DNA of 7,411 bases from Bacillota bacterium (GCA_030527065.1 JAUNBO010000068.1:1-7411), one strand, 5' to 3'. Positions 1 to 7,084 are shown, numbered from the stretch's first letter. Program-made: numbers and translations. The notes: generated from the letters alone by a model not told the origin.

Positions 1-41
1 CCGGCAAACCGCCCCCCTGGCGCCCCGTGTAAAATAACGCA

Positions 42-1682
42 TTATGCCTCTGCGCCGGCGGAAGCGATTTTCTCCCCTATGCGGACGCCGTCCACCGCCG
101 CAGAAACGATGCCCCCCGCATAGCCGGCCCCCTCTCCCCCGGGATAAACGCCGGCCACGGCGCTTTGCAGGGTCTCTTTGTCCCGCAGAAGGCGGACCGG
201 GGAAGAGCTGCGGCTCTCTATGGCCGTAAGGACGGCCTCCGGGCTGCCAAAGCCCGGCAGCTTCTTATCCAGCAGCGGCACGCCTTCCCGTATCCCCCGG
301 GCCACAAAATCCGGCAGACAGGATTCCAGAGCCGTCCAGGTGACGCCGGGACAGTAGCTGGGCTGCAGGGGGCTGTCCGGGAAGGAATCCCCCTCTTCCG
401 CCCGCTCCGTCATAAAAGAGCCCAGGCGTTGGGCCGGCGCCCGATAACCGCCGCCGCCGGCCCGGTAAGCCCGCTCCTCCCACCGTTCCTGAAATGCGAC
501 CCCCGCCAGAGGGTCCGGGCTTCCCATGTCCTCCGGCCTCACATCCACCAGCAGGGCGCTGTTGGCGTTCATTCCGTCCCGGCGGCTGTAACTCATGCCG
601 TTGGTGGCCAGCCTCCCGGCCTGGGAAACCGCTCCCACCACCTGCCCGCCGGGACACATGCAGAAGGTGTAGACCCCACGGCCTTCCGCCGTCCGGCAGG
701 AAAGCTGATAATCCGCCGGGCCCGGGCCGGGCCCTTCCCCGGAAAGCCCGCCGTACTGGACCTCCGTCACCATGGACTGTAAATGCTCTATGCGGACCCC
801 CATGGAAAAGGCCTTCTGCTCCATGGGAAGCCCCGTTTCCCGGAGGACCCGGAGGGTATCTCTGGCGCTGTGGCCCAGGGCCAGCACCAGGGCCCGGGCC
901 TCTATCCGTTCTCCCCCGGCGCCGGGGCCGCCGTTTACCAGCACGGCCCGCAGGCGTCCTTCTTCCGTTTCCAGCCCCGTGACCTTGCAGGAAAACCTGA
1001 CCTGCCCTCCCAGGGCTTCTGTCTGCTCCCGCAGTCTCACCACCACTTCCCTGAGCACGTCGGTGCCGATGTGAGGCTTCTGCTTATACAGAATTTCCGG
1101 CGGCGCTCCGGCCGCCGCCAGAGCCTCCAGCACCCAGAAGACCCGCCGGTCCTTTATCCTTGTGGTCAGCTTGCCGTCGGAAAAGGTCCCTGCGCCGCCC
1201 TCGCCGAACTGGACGTTGGATTCTTCCTCCAGAACGCCGTCCCGCCAGAAGGCCTCTACGTCCCGGACCCGTTCCTCCATGGCCTTTCCCCGCTCCAGCA
1301 CCAGAGGCCGCCACCCCAGCCGGGCCAGGGTGAGAGCTGCAAAGATGCCGCAGGGCCCGAAGCCCGCCACCACGGGACGCAGGGCTCCCGGCGGCGGAGG
1401 CCCCCCTTCCGGGCGGTAAGCCCTTTCCTCCGCCTGCTCCAGCCCTTTTCCTCTGAAATCCCTCAGCAAAGCCTGCTCCCGTTTCAGGGCCTCCGGCCCT
1501 TCCAGGGAAAAGTCCACCGTATACACCAGAAGCAGCTCCCGGTCTCTGGCGTCCAGAGATTCCCGGACGATGCTCCAGCGGGCCGGCTCCCCTTCCCTCA
1601 GCCGGAACCGCCGCCGCACCAGCTCCGGCAGCTTTTCCGTACCTTCCCCGTAATGCAGTTTTATTTCATGAGCTCTCAGCAT
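42..1682 (-). CDS. COG2509-type NAD(P)/FAD-dependent dehydrogenase, 546 aa
   Basis: Predicted cytosolic flavoprotein of the uncharacterised FAD-dependent dehydrogenase family (COG2509); the substrate is unknown. Residues 1-100 form the family's N-terminal domain. A Rossmann dinucleotide-binding motif lies at about 104-112 (VVAGFGPCG, the GxGxxG being G107, G109 and G112), with acidic E130 at the end of the second strand, as expected for binding the FAD ribose. The family signature NVQFGEGGAGTFSDGKL spans 156-172. A C-terminal FAD-binding segment, GVYPGGEGAGYAGG, is at 511-524. The length is normal for the family and no signal peptide or membrane segment is seen. The start is supported by AGGAG at 1693-1689, six nt before the ATG, which overlaps the TAG stop of the upstream transpeptidase gene. 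Translation is therefore probably coupled to that gene. The family call is firm; the reaction cannot be inferred. Confidence 0.93.
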   Translation of the reverse strand: MLRAHEIKLHYGEGTEKLPELVRRRFRLREGEPARWSIVRESLDARDRELLLVYTVDFSLEGPEALKREQALLRDFRGKGLEQAEERAYRPEGGPPPPGALRPVVAGFGPCGIFAALTLARLGWRPLVLERGKAMEERVRDVEAFWRDGVLEEESNVQFGEGGAGTFSDGKLTTRIKDRRVFWVLEALAAAGAPPEILYKQKPHIGTDVLREVVVRLREQTEALGGQVRFSCKVTGLETEEGRLRAVLVNGGPGAGGERIEARALVLALGHSARDTLRVLRETGLPMEQKAFSMGVRIEHLQSMVTEVQYGGLSGEGPGPGPADYQLSCRTAEGRGVYTFCMCPGGQVVGAVSQAGRLATNGMSYSRRDGMNANSALLVDVRPEDMGSPDPLAGVAFQERWEERAYRAGGGGYRAPAQRLGSFMTERAEEGDSFPDSPLQPSYCPGVTWTALESCLPDFVARGIREGVPLLDKKLPGFGSPEAVLTAIESRSSSPVRLLRDKETLQSAVAGVYPGGEGAGYAGGIVSAAVDGVRIGEKIASAGAEA

Positions 1683-1691
1683 AGGGTTCTC

Positions 1692-3011
1692 CTATTCTAT
1701 CACCACCACGGCGGTGGTCCCCGTCTCATACCGGTCGTAGAGAAATTTGGCGTGGGAGGTATAGTTCCGCACACATTTGTGAGACAGGGGCACGGTGCCT
1801 ATGCTGGAAGAGTATTCCACATGACCCGGCGTAATGCGGTTGCCGGCGCTGTCGTACTGATAATTGACGCCGACGCCGTGCACATAGCCGCCGCCGGAAA
1901 AGCGTATCACATAAGGGGCGTAGCCCTGTATTTCGGTGGTTCCGTCTTTGTAATAATAGAACTGGGAGCGCTTTTCCATGGCATAATAATAGCCCAGGGG
2001 CGTGAGAGAGGAATAGGGCCCCGAGGTGCCGGTGGTGGCCAGGGTGCAGGAGATCAGGGTCCAGCTTCCCTGCCGCTTCTCGTAAACCATTTGGTTCTGG
2101 TTTTCCCGGTCCACCACTATCACCCTCTCCAGGCTTTGCAGAGTGGCCTCCTCCCTGTCCACATAGCGGAGGGGAACGTAATAGGATTTTCCCGTATAAA
2201 GGACCGTCACCAGACCGTATTCTCCCACCGTATCCAACAACCGAAGCAAAGTGCCGTCCTCCAGATAGGAAAACTCCGTCAGGTCCGACAGGCTGGGGTA
2301 GGCCGGCGCAGCCTGGCTGCGTCCGACGCCGGCGGCGTCCACGGAGCTTCCTTTATATTTTGGCGCCATGCCCTTGTAATTTTTGTAATTGCCGATGTGG
2401 GCCAGACCGCCCTTCAAGGCCAGAGCATCCAGCTCCTCCACGGCGGCTTCGGCCTGATCGAATCGATAACTGCGGCGGCTGAGGGCGTCCCCGGCTCTGA
2501 CAAAGCCAAAGCAGGATTCTCCGTCCTTTTCCAGCTTCACATGGTACCAGGTTTCCGTGGAGCCTTCCTCAGCCCCGGCCACCTGCACCGTTTCCACATA
2601 GCTCAGCTTATCCCGGCTCTGGGCGGTCCCCGCCCGGGCCGCTTCCGCCGAGGGGCTCTCCCACAGAGCCACCGTGCCTTCCGCCACAAAATAGGTGTAG
2701 CTCAGCTGGTATCTGGTGTAAAGGAGCTCCACGGGAAAGCCGGGCTCCAGGATCTCCGTTTCCACAGACAGGACGTCGCCGGGCCGGGGCTCCTCCTCCA
2801 AAGGAAGCTCTTCCTCAGCGGCTTCCGTCCCCGCTCCCTCTTCTGCGCCTGCATTTCCCTGTGCGCCGCTCTCTTCCTCCTGCTGAGAAAAAGCCGCCGC
2901 CCACCAGGAGTCCTCGTCCCAGGCTCCCGTATCCCGCCCGTACTGGACCAGGATCAGGAGCAGGACCAGAAGGACCTGGACCACTATCAGCAAAAGCAGA
3001 TTTCTTTTCAT
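1692..3011 (-). CDS. Membrane-anchored L,D-transpeptidase (YkuD fold) with SH3-like region, 439 aa
   Basis: Likely extracytoplasmic enzyme that makes 3-3 peptidoglycan cross-links or otherwise modifies peptide stems. Residues 4-24 form one hydrophobic anchor with no lipobox. An acidic Glu/Ala-rich linker (about 43-78) follows. About 96-180 looks like a bacterial SH3-type region, and 268-300 may be a second small beta region. The catalytic YkuD domain fills about 300-439: TPLGYY at 337-342, HG at 378-379, and SHKCVRN at 410-416 with the nucleophile C413. Two points depart from the textbook HGx(14-17)[S/T]HGC motif. The usual Gly before Cys is Lys412, and HG and SHKC are 30 residues apart. The start at 3011 is chosen over an in-frame ATG at 3047 because AAAGGAGG (3027-3020) sits 8 nt upstream and the anchor then begins at once (MKRN). 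The gene lies 109 nt after queT, the largest gap in the operon. Confidence 0.92.
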   Translation of the reverse strand: MKRNLLLLIVVQVLLVLLLILVQYGRDTGAWDEDSWWAAAFSQQEEESGAQGNAGAEEGAGTEAAEEELPLEEEPRPGDVLSVETEILEPGFPVELLYTRYQLSYTYFVAEGTVALWESPSAEAARAGTAQSRDKLSYVETVQVAGAEEGSTETWYHVKLEKDGESCFGFVRAGDALSRRSYRFDQAEAAVEELDALALKGGLAHIGNYKNYKGMAPKYKGSSVDAAGVGRSQAAPAYPSLSDLTEFSYLEDGTLLRLLDTVGEYGLVTVLYTGKSYYVPLRYVDREEATLQSLERVIVVDRENQNQMVYEKRQGSWTLISCTLATTGTSGPYSSLTPLGYYYAMEKRSQFYYYKDGTTEIQGYAPYVIRFSGGGYVHGVGVNYQYDSAGNRITPGHVEYSSSIGTVPLSHKCVRNYTSHAKFLYDRYETGTTAVVVIE

Positions 3012-3019
3012 GGACGGTC

Positions 3020-3027
3020 CCTCCTTT
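3020..3027 (-). promoter_or_regulatory. Strong Shine-Dalgarno of the L,D-transpeptidase gene
   Basis: AAAGGAGG on the minus strand, 8 nt before the ATG at 3011. It is the best ribosome binding site in the window and decides the start codon against the in-frame ATG at 3047. It would allow this gene to be translated independently of queT. Confidence 0.85.
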
Positions 3028-3057
3028 CCCGGCACAGCGCCCTTCACCCTCTTCTCC

Positions 3058-3075
3058 GCCGGCGGCAGCGCCGGC
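3058..3075 (-). other. GC-rich hairpin in the queT to L,D-transpeptidase spacer
   Basis: GCCGGCG and CGCCGGC form a perfect 7-bp stem around a 4-nt loop, inside the only sizeable intergenic gap of the operon (3012-3120). No T-run follows on the minus strand, so it is not a canonical Rho-independent terminator. It could be a processing, stabilising or pausing hairpin. Nothing resembling a sigma-A promoter is seen in this spacer. Confidence 0.45.
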
Positions 3076-3120
3076 TCCCTTGCCGTTCCCCCCGCCGCAC
3101 TCCTGCCAGGGTCCTTTCCC

Positions 3121-3594
3121 CTACCACGGAATGCTCTGACGTTTTTTCAGCTGCAGCAGCAGGGGAAGGCCCAGCCCATAGCATACCAGCAATTCTCCCA
3201 GGGCCACCCAGGCCATGCAGCTCCACAGGGGCATAGGCAACCCGTAAACGTAGTACAGCATGGCGCCCACTATGAGGCCGTTGGCCGCCACCGGTGGCAG
3301 CGGCGCCAGCCAGGGCCGGCCTCGCAGGGCTCTGGTCCCCAGAGCCGCCAGCAGGGTGGCTCCGCTGCCGCAGAGGATATCCGGCAGGCCGTAGGGGCTT
3401 ATGAGGTTGGCCATGAGGCAGCCGGCGAAAAGGCCGGGAACGGCTGCCGGGGTCAGACAGGGCAGCACCGTCAGCGCCTCCGCCACCCGCAGCTGCAGGG
3501 GACCGTAGCTGATGGGGGCCAGCACTATTGTCAGGGCCGCATAGACGGCGGCGATCACCGCCGCCTGCACCAGATGCTTGGTCTTTCCCTTCAT
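3121..3594 (-). CDS. queT: QueT family ECF transporter substrate-binding (S) subunit, 157 aa
   Basis: Small integral membrane protein, the substrate-capturing S component of an ECF importer. The QueT family is linked to uptake of queuosine precursors such as preQ1 or queuine. Hydrophobic segments span most of the chain, with about five or six helices. The family-like stretch APISYGPLQLRVAEALTVLP is at 26-45, followed by a Gly/Ala-rich helix with N64 (AGCLMANLIS, 57-66) and PDILCGSGATLLAAL at 71-85. The length is typical of S components. The start at 3594 (MKGK) is preferred over an upstream in-frame ATG at 3648. That longer form would add an Arg/Trp-rich tail that is only the end of ecfT read in another frame, and TAGGA (3604-3600) lies just before 3594. 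It begins 8 nt below the ecfT stop, so it is a dedicated subunit encoded with its own ECF module. The exact substrate is inferred from the family. Confidence 0.9.
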   Translation of the reverse strand: MKGKTKHLVQAAVIAAVYAALTIVLAPISYGPLQLRVAEALTVLPCLTPAAVPGLFAGCLMANLISPYGLPDILCGSGATLLAALGTRALRGRPWLAPLPPVAANGLIVGAMLYYVYGLPMPLWSCMAWVALGELLVCYGLGLPLLLQLKKRQSIPW

Positions 3595-3601
3595 TTTCTT
3601 C

Positions 3602-4411
3602 CTACCACCAGGCCGCCCAGTTGGCCTGCGCCACCACCAGAGCCACAAAAAGAGTCATCAGCAGGGCTGCCACTCCGTCCCGGGCCGCAAATTTCATGCT
3701 GTGCATCCGGGTCCTCTGCTCCCCGCCCCGGTAGCACCGGGCCTCCATGGCCATGGCCAGATCCTGCGCTATGCGAAAGGCGCTGATGAAAAGAGGCACC
3801 AGCAGAGGAATCAGGCTCTTGGCCCTCTTCAGCAGGTTCCCGCTTTCAAAATCCGCCCCCCGGGCCATCTGCGCCTTCATTATCTTGTCCGTTTCTTCCA
3901 AAAGGGTGGGGATGAAACGGAGGGCGATGGTCATCATCATGGCCAGCTCGTGAGCCGGCAGTCCCATGCGCCGGAAAGGACTGAGCAGCCGCTCTATGCC
4001 GTCGGTAAGGCTGATGGGCTTGGTGGTAAGGGTCATCAGGGACGAGCCGATGATCAGCAGCACCAGCCGCAGCCCCATAAAGAAAGCGTTGTAAAGCCCT
4101 TCCTCCGAGATCCGGATAAAGCCCCATTCCACCAGAGTGGTCCCCTTCGTCATAAACATATTTACGGTGAAGGTGAACAGAATGATGATAAAAATGGGCT
4201 TGAGGCCCCGCAGGATAAACCTCAGAGGGACTTTCGACACGGCTATGACCAGAGCCAGGAAGCCCACGGCAATGGCGAAGCCGAGAAAATCCTTCACCAG
4301 GAACAGGGTGATGATGTAGGCGAAGGTCCCCAATATCTTCACCCTGGGGTCTAATCTATGGATCCAGGAGCTTCCCGGATAATATTGTCCCAGCGTAATG
4401 TCCCGCAGCAT
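3602..4411 (-). CDS. ecfT: ECF transporter transmembrane coupling protein EcfT, 269 aa
   Basis: Scaffold subunit that passes ATP-driven movement from the two ATPases to the S component. N-terminal YYPGSSWIHRLDPRVKI (10-26) is the usual EcfT entry. Hydrophobic helices fall at roughly 28-60, 70-88, 108-128 and 246-264. The cytoplasmic coupling region carries LRFIPTLLEE (164-173) and the two short Ala-Arg motifs that dock into the ATPases: A183-R184-G185 (QMARGADFES) and A224-R225-C226 (MEARCYRGGE). Cys replaces Gly in the second motif. Length is normal. Its ATG directly abuts the TAG stop of ecfA2 (TAGATG), with GGGAAGAG upstream, so translation is coupled. queT follows after 7 nt, which supports one complete transporter unit. 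Confidence 0.95.
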   Translation of the reverse strand: MLRDITLGQYYPGSSWIHRLDPRVKILGTFAYIITLFLVKDFLGFAIAVGFLALVIAVSKVPLRFILRGLKPIFIIILFTFTVNMFMTKGTTLVEWGFIRISEEGLYNAFFMGLRLVLLIIGSSLMTLTTKPISLTDGIERLLSPFRRMGLPAHELAMMMTIALRFIPTLLEETDKIMKAQMARGADFESGNLLKRAKSLIPLLVPLFISAFRIAQDLAMAMEARCYRGGEQRTRMHSMKFAARDGVAALLMTLFVALVVAQANWAAWW

Positions 4412-5266
4412 CTATCTCTTCCCATCCAGCCATTTCATCACGGCCTGCTCCGCCTGCTCTAAAGTAAGGGCCTGGGGCAGTTCCGCCCCCCGGGCCCGCA
4501 GGGCCTCTGTGACCTGAGCCGCCGGAGGAAGTCCCAATCCCAGGGCCATCAATTCCGCTCCCCGGGAAAACACCTCTTCCGGGCTGCCTTCCATCACCAG
4601 CCGCCCCTTTTCCATCACCAGCACCCTGTCCGCCAGCTCCGCCACGTCCCCCATATTGTGGGACACCAGGATGATGCCGGCGTTCTCCTTCCGGTGGATC
4701 TCCTTCACCATCCGCAGGATGTCCCTGTGGCCTCTGGGGTCCAGTCCCGCCGTGGGTTCGTCCAGGATCAGCACCCGTGGGCCCATGGCAATGACCCCGG
4801 CAATGGCCGCCCGGCGCTTCTCCCCGCCGGAGAGATCGAAGGGGGAGCGGCTTCCGTAGACCTCGAAGGGCAGCCCCACCAGTCCCAGGGCTTCCTCCGC
4901 CCGGGCCTGTGCCTCTTCCTCCGAAAGCCCCAGATTGAGGGGGCCGAAGGCCACGTCTTTGGCCACGGTCTCTTCAAAGAGCTGATACTCCGGGTATTGG
5001 AACACCAGCCCGATCCGCCGCCGGACGTCCCGGAGCTTCACCTGACCGGAGGTGATATCCTCTCCGTCCACCACGATGGACCCGGAGCTGGGCTTCAAAA
5101 GTCCGTTCAGATGCTGGATGAGGGTGGATTTTCCCGAGCCTGTATGGCCTATGATCCCCAGAAATTCCCCATCCTCCATGGAAAAGCTGATGCGGTCCAG
5201 GGCCACGGTCTCAAAGGGCATCCCCGGGCTGTAAACATGGCACAATTCCGTTACTTGTATTGACAT
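4412..5266 (-). CDS. ecfA2: ECF transporter ATPase EcfA2, 284 aa
   Basis: Cytoplasmic ABC ATPase, one of the two non-identical motor subunits of the ECF importer. Walker A is GHTGSGKST (40-48), Q-loop is Q90 in the EcfA2-type FQYPEYQLFEETV (89-101), signature is LSGGE (145-149), Walker B with catalytic Glu is VLILDE (165-170) and the switch His is H203 (SHNM). All motifs are intact. The C-terminal 60 residues match the extra domain typical of ECF ATPases. The YPEYQ Q-loop and HTGSGKS P-loop separate it from EcfA1. Its start overlaps the end of ecfA1 by 16 nt, with only a weak GGTGGA upstream, so it probably relies on coupled translation. Its TAG stop touches the ecfT start. Confidence 0.96.
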   Translation of the reverse strand: MSIQVTELCHVYSPGMPFETVALDRISFSMEDGEFLGIIGHTGSGKSTLIQHLNGLLKPSSGSIVVDGEDITSGQVKLRDVRRRIGLVFQYPEYQLFEETVAKDVAFGPLNLGLSEEEAQARAEEALGLVGLPFEVYGSRSPFDLSGGEKRRAAIAGVIAMGPRVLILDEPTAGLDPRGHRDILRMVKEIHRKENAGIILVSHNMGDVAELADRVLVMEKGRLVMEGSPEEVFSRGAELMALGLGLPPAAQVTEALRARGAELPQALTLEQAEQAVMKWLDGKR

Positions 5267-6090
5267 AGGTATTCCACCAGAGCTTCCGTTTCCACAATTT
5301 CTCCGGGCACCGGCACCCCCTGCCGCCGCAGGCGCTCCGCCAGCTCCACCGCAAAGGGGACGTCCAGGTCCATGGCCCGCAGCTCCTCCGCCCGGGAGAA
5401 GATCTCCTCCGGAGTCCCTTCCATGGCCACCCGTCCCCGGTCCATGATGACCACCTTATCCGCCCTTGCCGCTTCCTCCATGAAATGAGTGATGAGCACT
5501 ATGGTGACGCCCTCTTTGTTGAGCTGCTCCACGATCTCCATCACCTCGCCTCTGCCGTAGGGGTCCAGCATGGCGGTAGGTTCGTCCAGCACTATGCAGG
5601 AGGGCCGCATGGCCACTACGCCGGCGATGGCCACCCGCTGCTTCTGCCCCCCGGACAGAAGGTGGGGGGCCTTCTTCCTTTCCTCGTACATGTTCACTTC
5701 CCGCAGAGACCGGTCCACCCGCCGGCGGATCTCCTCCGGCTCTATCCCCAGGTTTTCCGGCCCGAAGGCCACATCGTCCTCCACGATGGAGGACACCAGC
5801 TGATTGTCCGGGTTCTGGAACACCATCCCCGCCGTCTGCCGGATCTCCCACAGCAGGTCCCCGTCCGCCGTGTCCATGCCGTCAACATAAACAACCCCGC
5901 TGCCGGGCAGCAGCAAGGCGTTGATGCATTTCGCCAGGGTGGACTTCCCGGAGCCGTTCCGGCCGATGATGGCGGTGAAGCCGCCCCGGGGAATGCTCAG
6001 GCTCACGCCGTCCACGGCCCGTATGGCCTCTTCTTCCTCCCCCTGGCCGTATTCCAATACCAGGTCCCGTATCTCAATGATATCATTCAT
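5251..6090 (-). CDS. ecfA1: ECF transporter ATPase EcfA1, 279 aa
   Basis: Cytoplasmic ABC ATPase that pairs with EcfA2 to power the ECF importer. Walker A is GRNGSGKST (43-51), Q-loop is Q92 in FQNPDNQLVSSIVEDDVAFG (91-110, the EcfA1 form), signature is LSGGQ (145-149), Walker B is CIVLDE (165-170) and the switch His is H202 (THFM). DEPTAMLDP (169-177) is typical of EcfA1. All catalytic residues are present and length is normal. The start overlaps the stop of the upstream lipoprotein gene by 8 nt (ATGAATGA). No good Shine-Dalgarno lies at the usual distance, so translation is probably coupled to the lipoprotein gene. The ribosomal-protein genes and truA that often flank this module in Firmicutes are absent here. 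Confidence 0.96.
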   Translation of the reverse strand: MNDIIEIRDLVLEYGQGEEEEAIRAVDGVSLSIPRGGFTAIIGRNGSGKSTLAKCINALLLPGSGVVYVDGMDTADGDLLWEIRQTAGMVFQNPDNQLVSSIVEDDVAFGPENLGIEPEEIRRRVDRSLREVNMYEERKKAPHLLSGGQKQRVAIAGVVAMRPSCIVLDEPTAMLDPYGRGEVMEIVEQLNKEGVTIVLITHFMEEAARADKVVIMDRGRVAMEGTPEEIFSRAEELRAMDLDVPFAVELAERLRRQGVPVPGEIVETEALVEYLCQYK

Positions 6091-6997
6091 CGGTGCTGGT
6101 CACTCTTTTCTCCGCCTCCAGAAGCAGGTAATCGCAGGTCTCAAAAAACTGCTTGCTTTCCGTTTCGTCGCTGTAATGCATGGTATAATCTATGCTTCCC
6201 AGGTATTCAAAATACTGCCTCAGGATCTCCGTCAGAACCAGCTCCGGCTCCGCTGCCATGTAGTCCCGGTACGCCTGACGGGCCTCTTCGGAAAAGGCGC
6301 CGCTTTCGTAATTGAAGATGGGAGTGTTGGTGGCCCCCATGAGCAGGGTGCTGATATAGGTCTTATACAGCCAAAGGGCGTCGTCCCGGATGTGCTGGTG
6401 ATCCCCCGACTCCGTCAGCAGGCGCTCCGCCGCCGCCGCCCGGTCCAGCACCTCTTCCCAGGACACCATCAGGGTGGCGTTTTCCGTCATTGGCTCTTCC
6501 ATAGCCCTGGCGTTGAGCTGGTACAGCTCCGTGAGTTCCGGCGAGAGGTATTCGCCGAAATCCTCCAGGAGCCGGGTGTAGTCTATCTGCATGCTCAGGG
6601 CCTCCCGACTGCCCCGGAGCATGATGTGACAGTCCGTCAGGGTCTCATACAGCTGATAGTCCTGGGACAAAGTGATGGCTTCCTCGTCTATGCAATCTTC
6701 TTCTTCGTCGTAATAAACGGCCCAGGCATTCACGTCTATCTTATCCGGGTTGGTGGAAATGTAGCGGTACAGATAATCCGCAAAGGCCACCAGCATATGG
6801 TCCGCCACCGTTTCCCTGACGCTGCTCAGGTTCTCATCCAGATAGGTCTCCGCCGCCTGAAGGCCGCCGGTGGAAACCTTCTCCACCAACATCAGTAAAA
6901 ACTCCTCCTGTATTTCATGCTTGTCTCTGTTGCCGCAGCCTGCCAGCAGCCCCATGGCCAGCAGCAGCGCCAGCACGACCGCACCTATCCTTTTCAC
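6083..6997 (-). CDS. Lipoprotein of unknown function heading the ECF-QueT operon, 304 aa
   Basis: I do not recognise the family of this protein. It has a signal peptide at 1-20 (basic VKR, hydrophobic core AVVLALLLAMGLL) and a lipobox LAGC with C21 as the lipidated cysteine, so it should be anchored on the outer face of the membrane. The mature part looks mostly helical, is rich in acidic residues (DEEEDCIDEE at 97-106), and has three further cysteines (102, 123, 288). No solute-binding-protein fold is evident. The GTG start at 6997 is chosen because AGGTG (7010-7006) lies 8 nt upstream and the signal peptide then has a standard length. An in-frame ATG at 7075 would add 26 Gly/Pro-rich residues and lies only about 3 nt after the predicted transcription start. 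It is the first gene of the operon and overlaps ecfA1 by 8 nt. Confidence 0.8.
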   Translation of the reverse strand: MKRIGAVVLALLLAMGLLAGCGNRDKHEIQEEFLLMLVEKVSTGGLQAAETYLDENLSSVRETVADHMLVAFADYLYRYISTNPDKIDVNAWAVYYDEEEDCIDEEAITLSQDYQLYETLTDCHIMLRGSREALSMQIDYTRLLEDFGEYLSPELTELYQLNARAMEEPMTENATLMVSWEEVLDRAAAAERLLTESGDHQHIRDDALWLYKTYISTLLMGATNTPIFNYESGAFSEEARQAYRDYMAAEPELVLTEILRQYFEYLGSIDYTMHYSDETESKQFFETCDYLLLEAEKRVTSTDE

Positions 6998-7078
6998 GCC
7001 GGAAGCACCTGCCTTTCCTTGCGGAGGGCCGCCGTTCCCCGGGCCCGCCGCCGTTTCTCCTTTGCATACCGTCATATG
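6998..7078 (-). other. Predicted 5' leader of the lipoprotein-ECF-queT operon
   Basis: About 80 nt lie between the predicted transcription start (near 7078) and the GTG start at 6997. The stretch is GC-rich and can form a modest stem (GGGCC with GGCCC). It contains an orphan AAAGGAG (7063-7057) with no start codon at a usable distance. No preQ1 riboswitch pattern is recognised in it. If translation instead starts at the ATG at 7075, this stretch is coding. Confidence 0.45.
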
Positions 7079-7084
7079 GATTTT

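Noticed and set aside
1..41. Possible operon terminator after the dehydrogenase stop
   Set aside because: No stem followed by a T-run is visible on the minus strand within these bases; any terminator must lie beyond the window.
3044..3226. 60-codon minus-strand frame in the queT to transpeptidase spacer
   Set aside because: It overlaps the end of queT in another frame, has Arg/Gly low-complexity composition and no convincing ribosome site.
783..3236. 817-codon plus-strand open frame antisense to the dehydrogenase, the transpeptidase and the end of queT
   Set aside because: The length comes from GC-rich complement with few stop codons. It spans two well-supported genes and the spacer between them, shows no recognisable domain and has low-complexity Pro/Arg/His-rich stretches.
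5485..6898. Plus-strand open frames of 276 and 325 codons antisense to ecfA1 and the lipoprotein gene
   Set aside because: Both are complements of clearly identified coding sequence and show no promoter, ribosome site or domain of their own.
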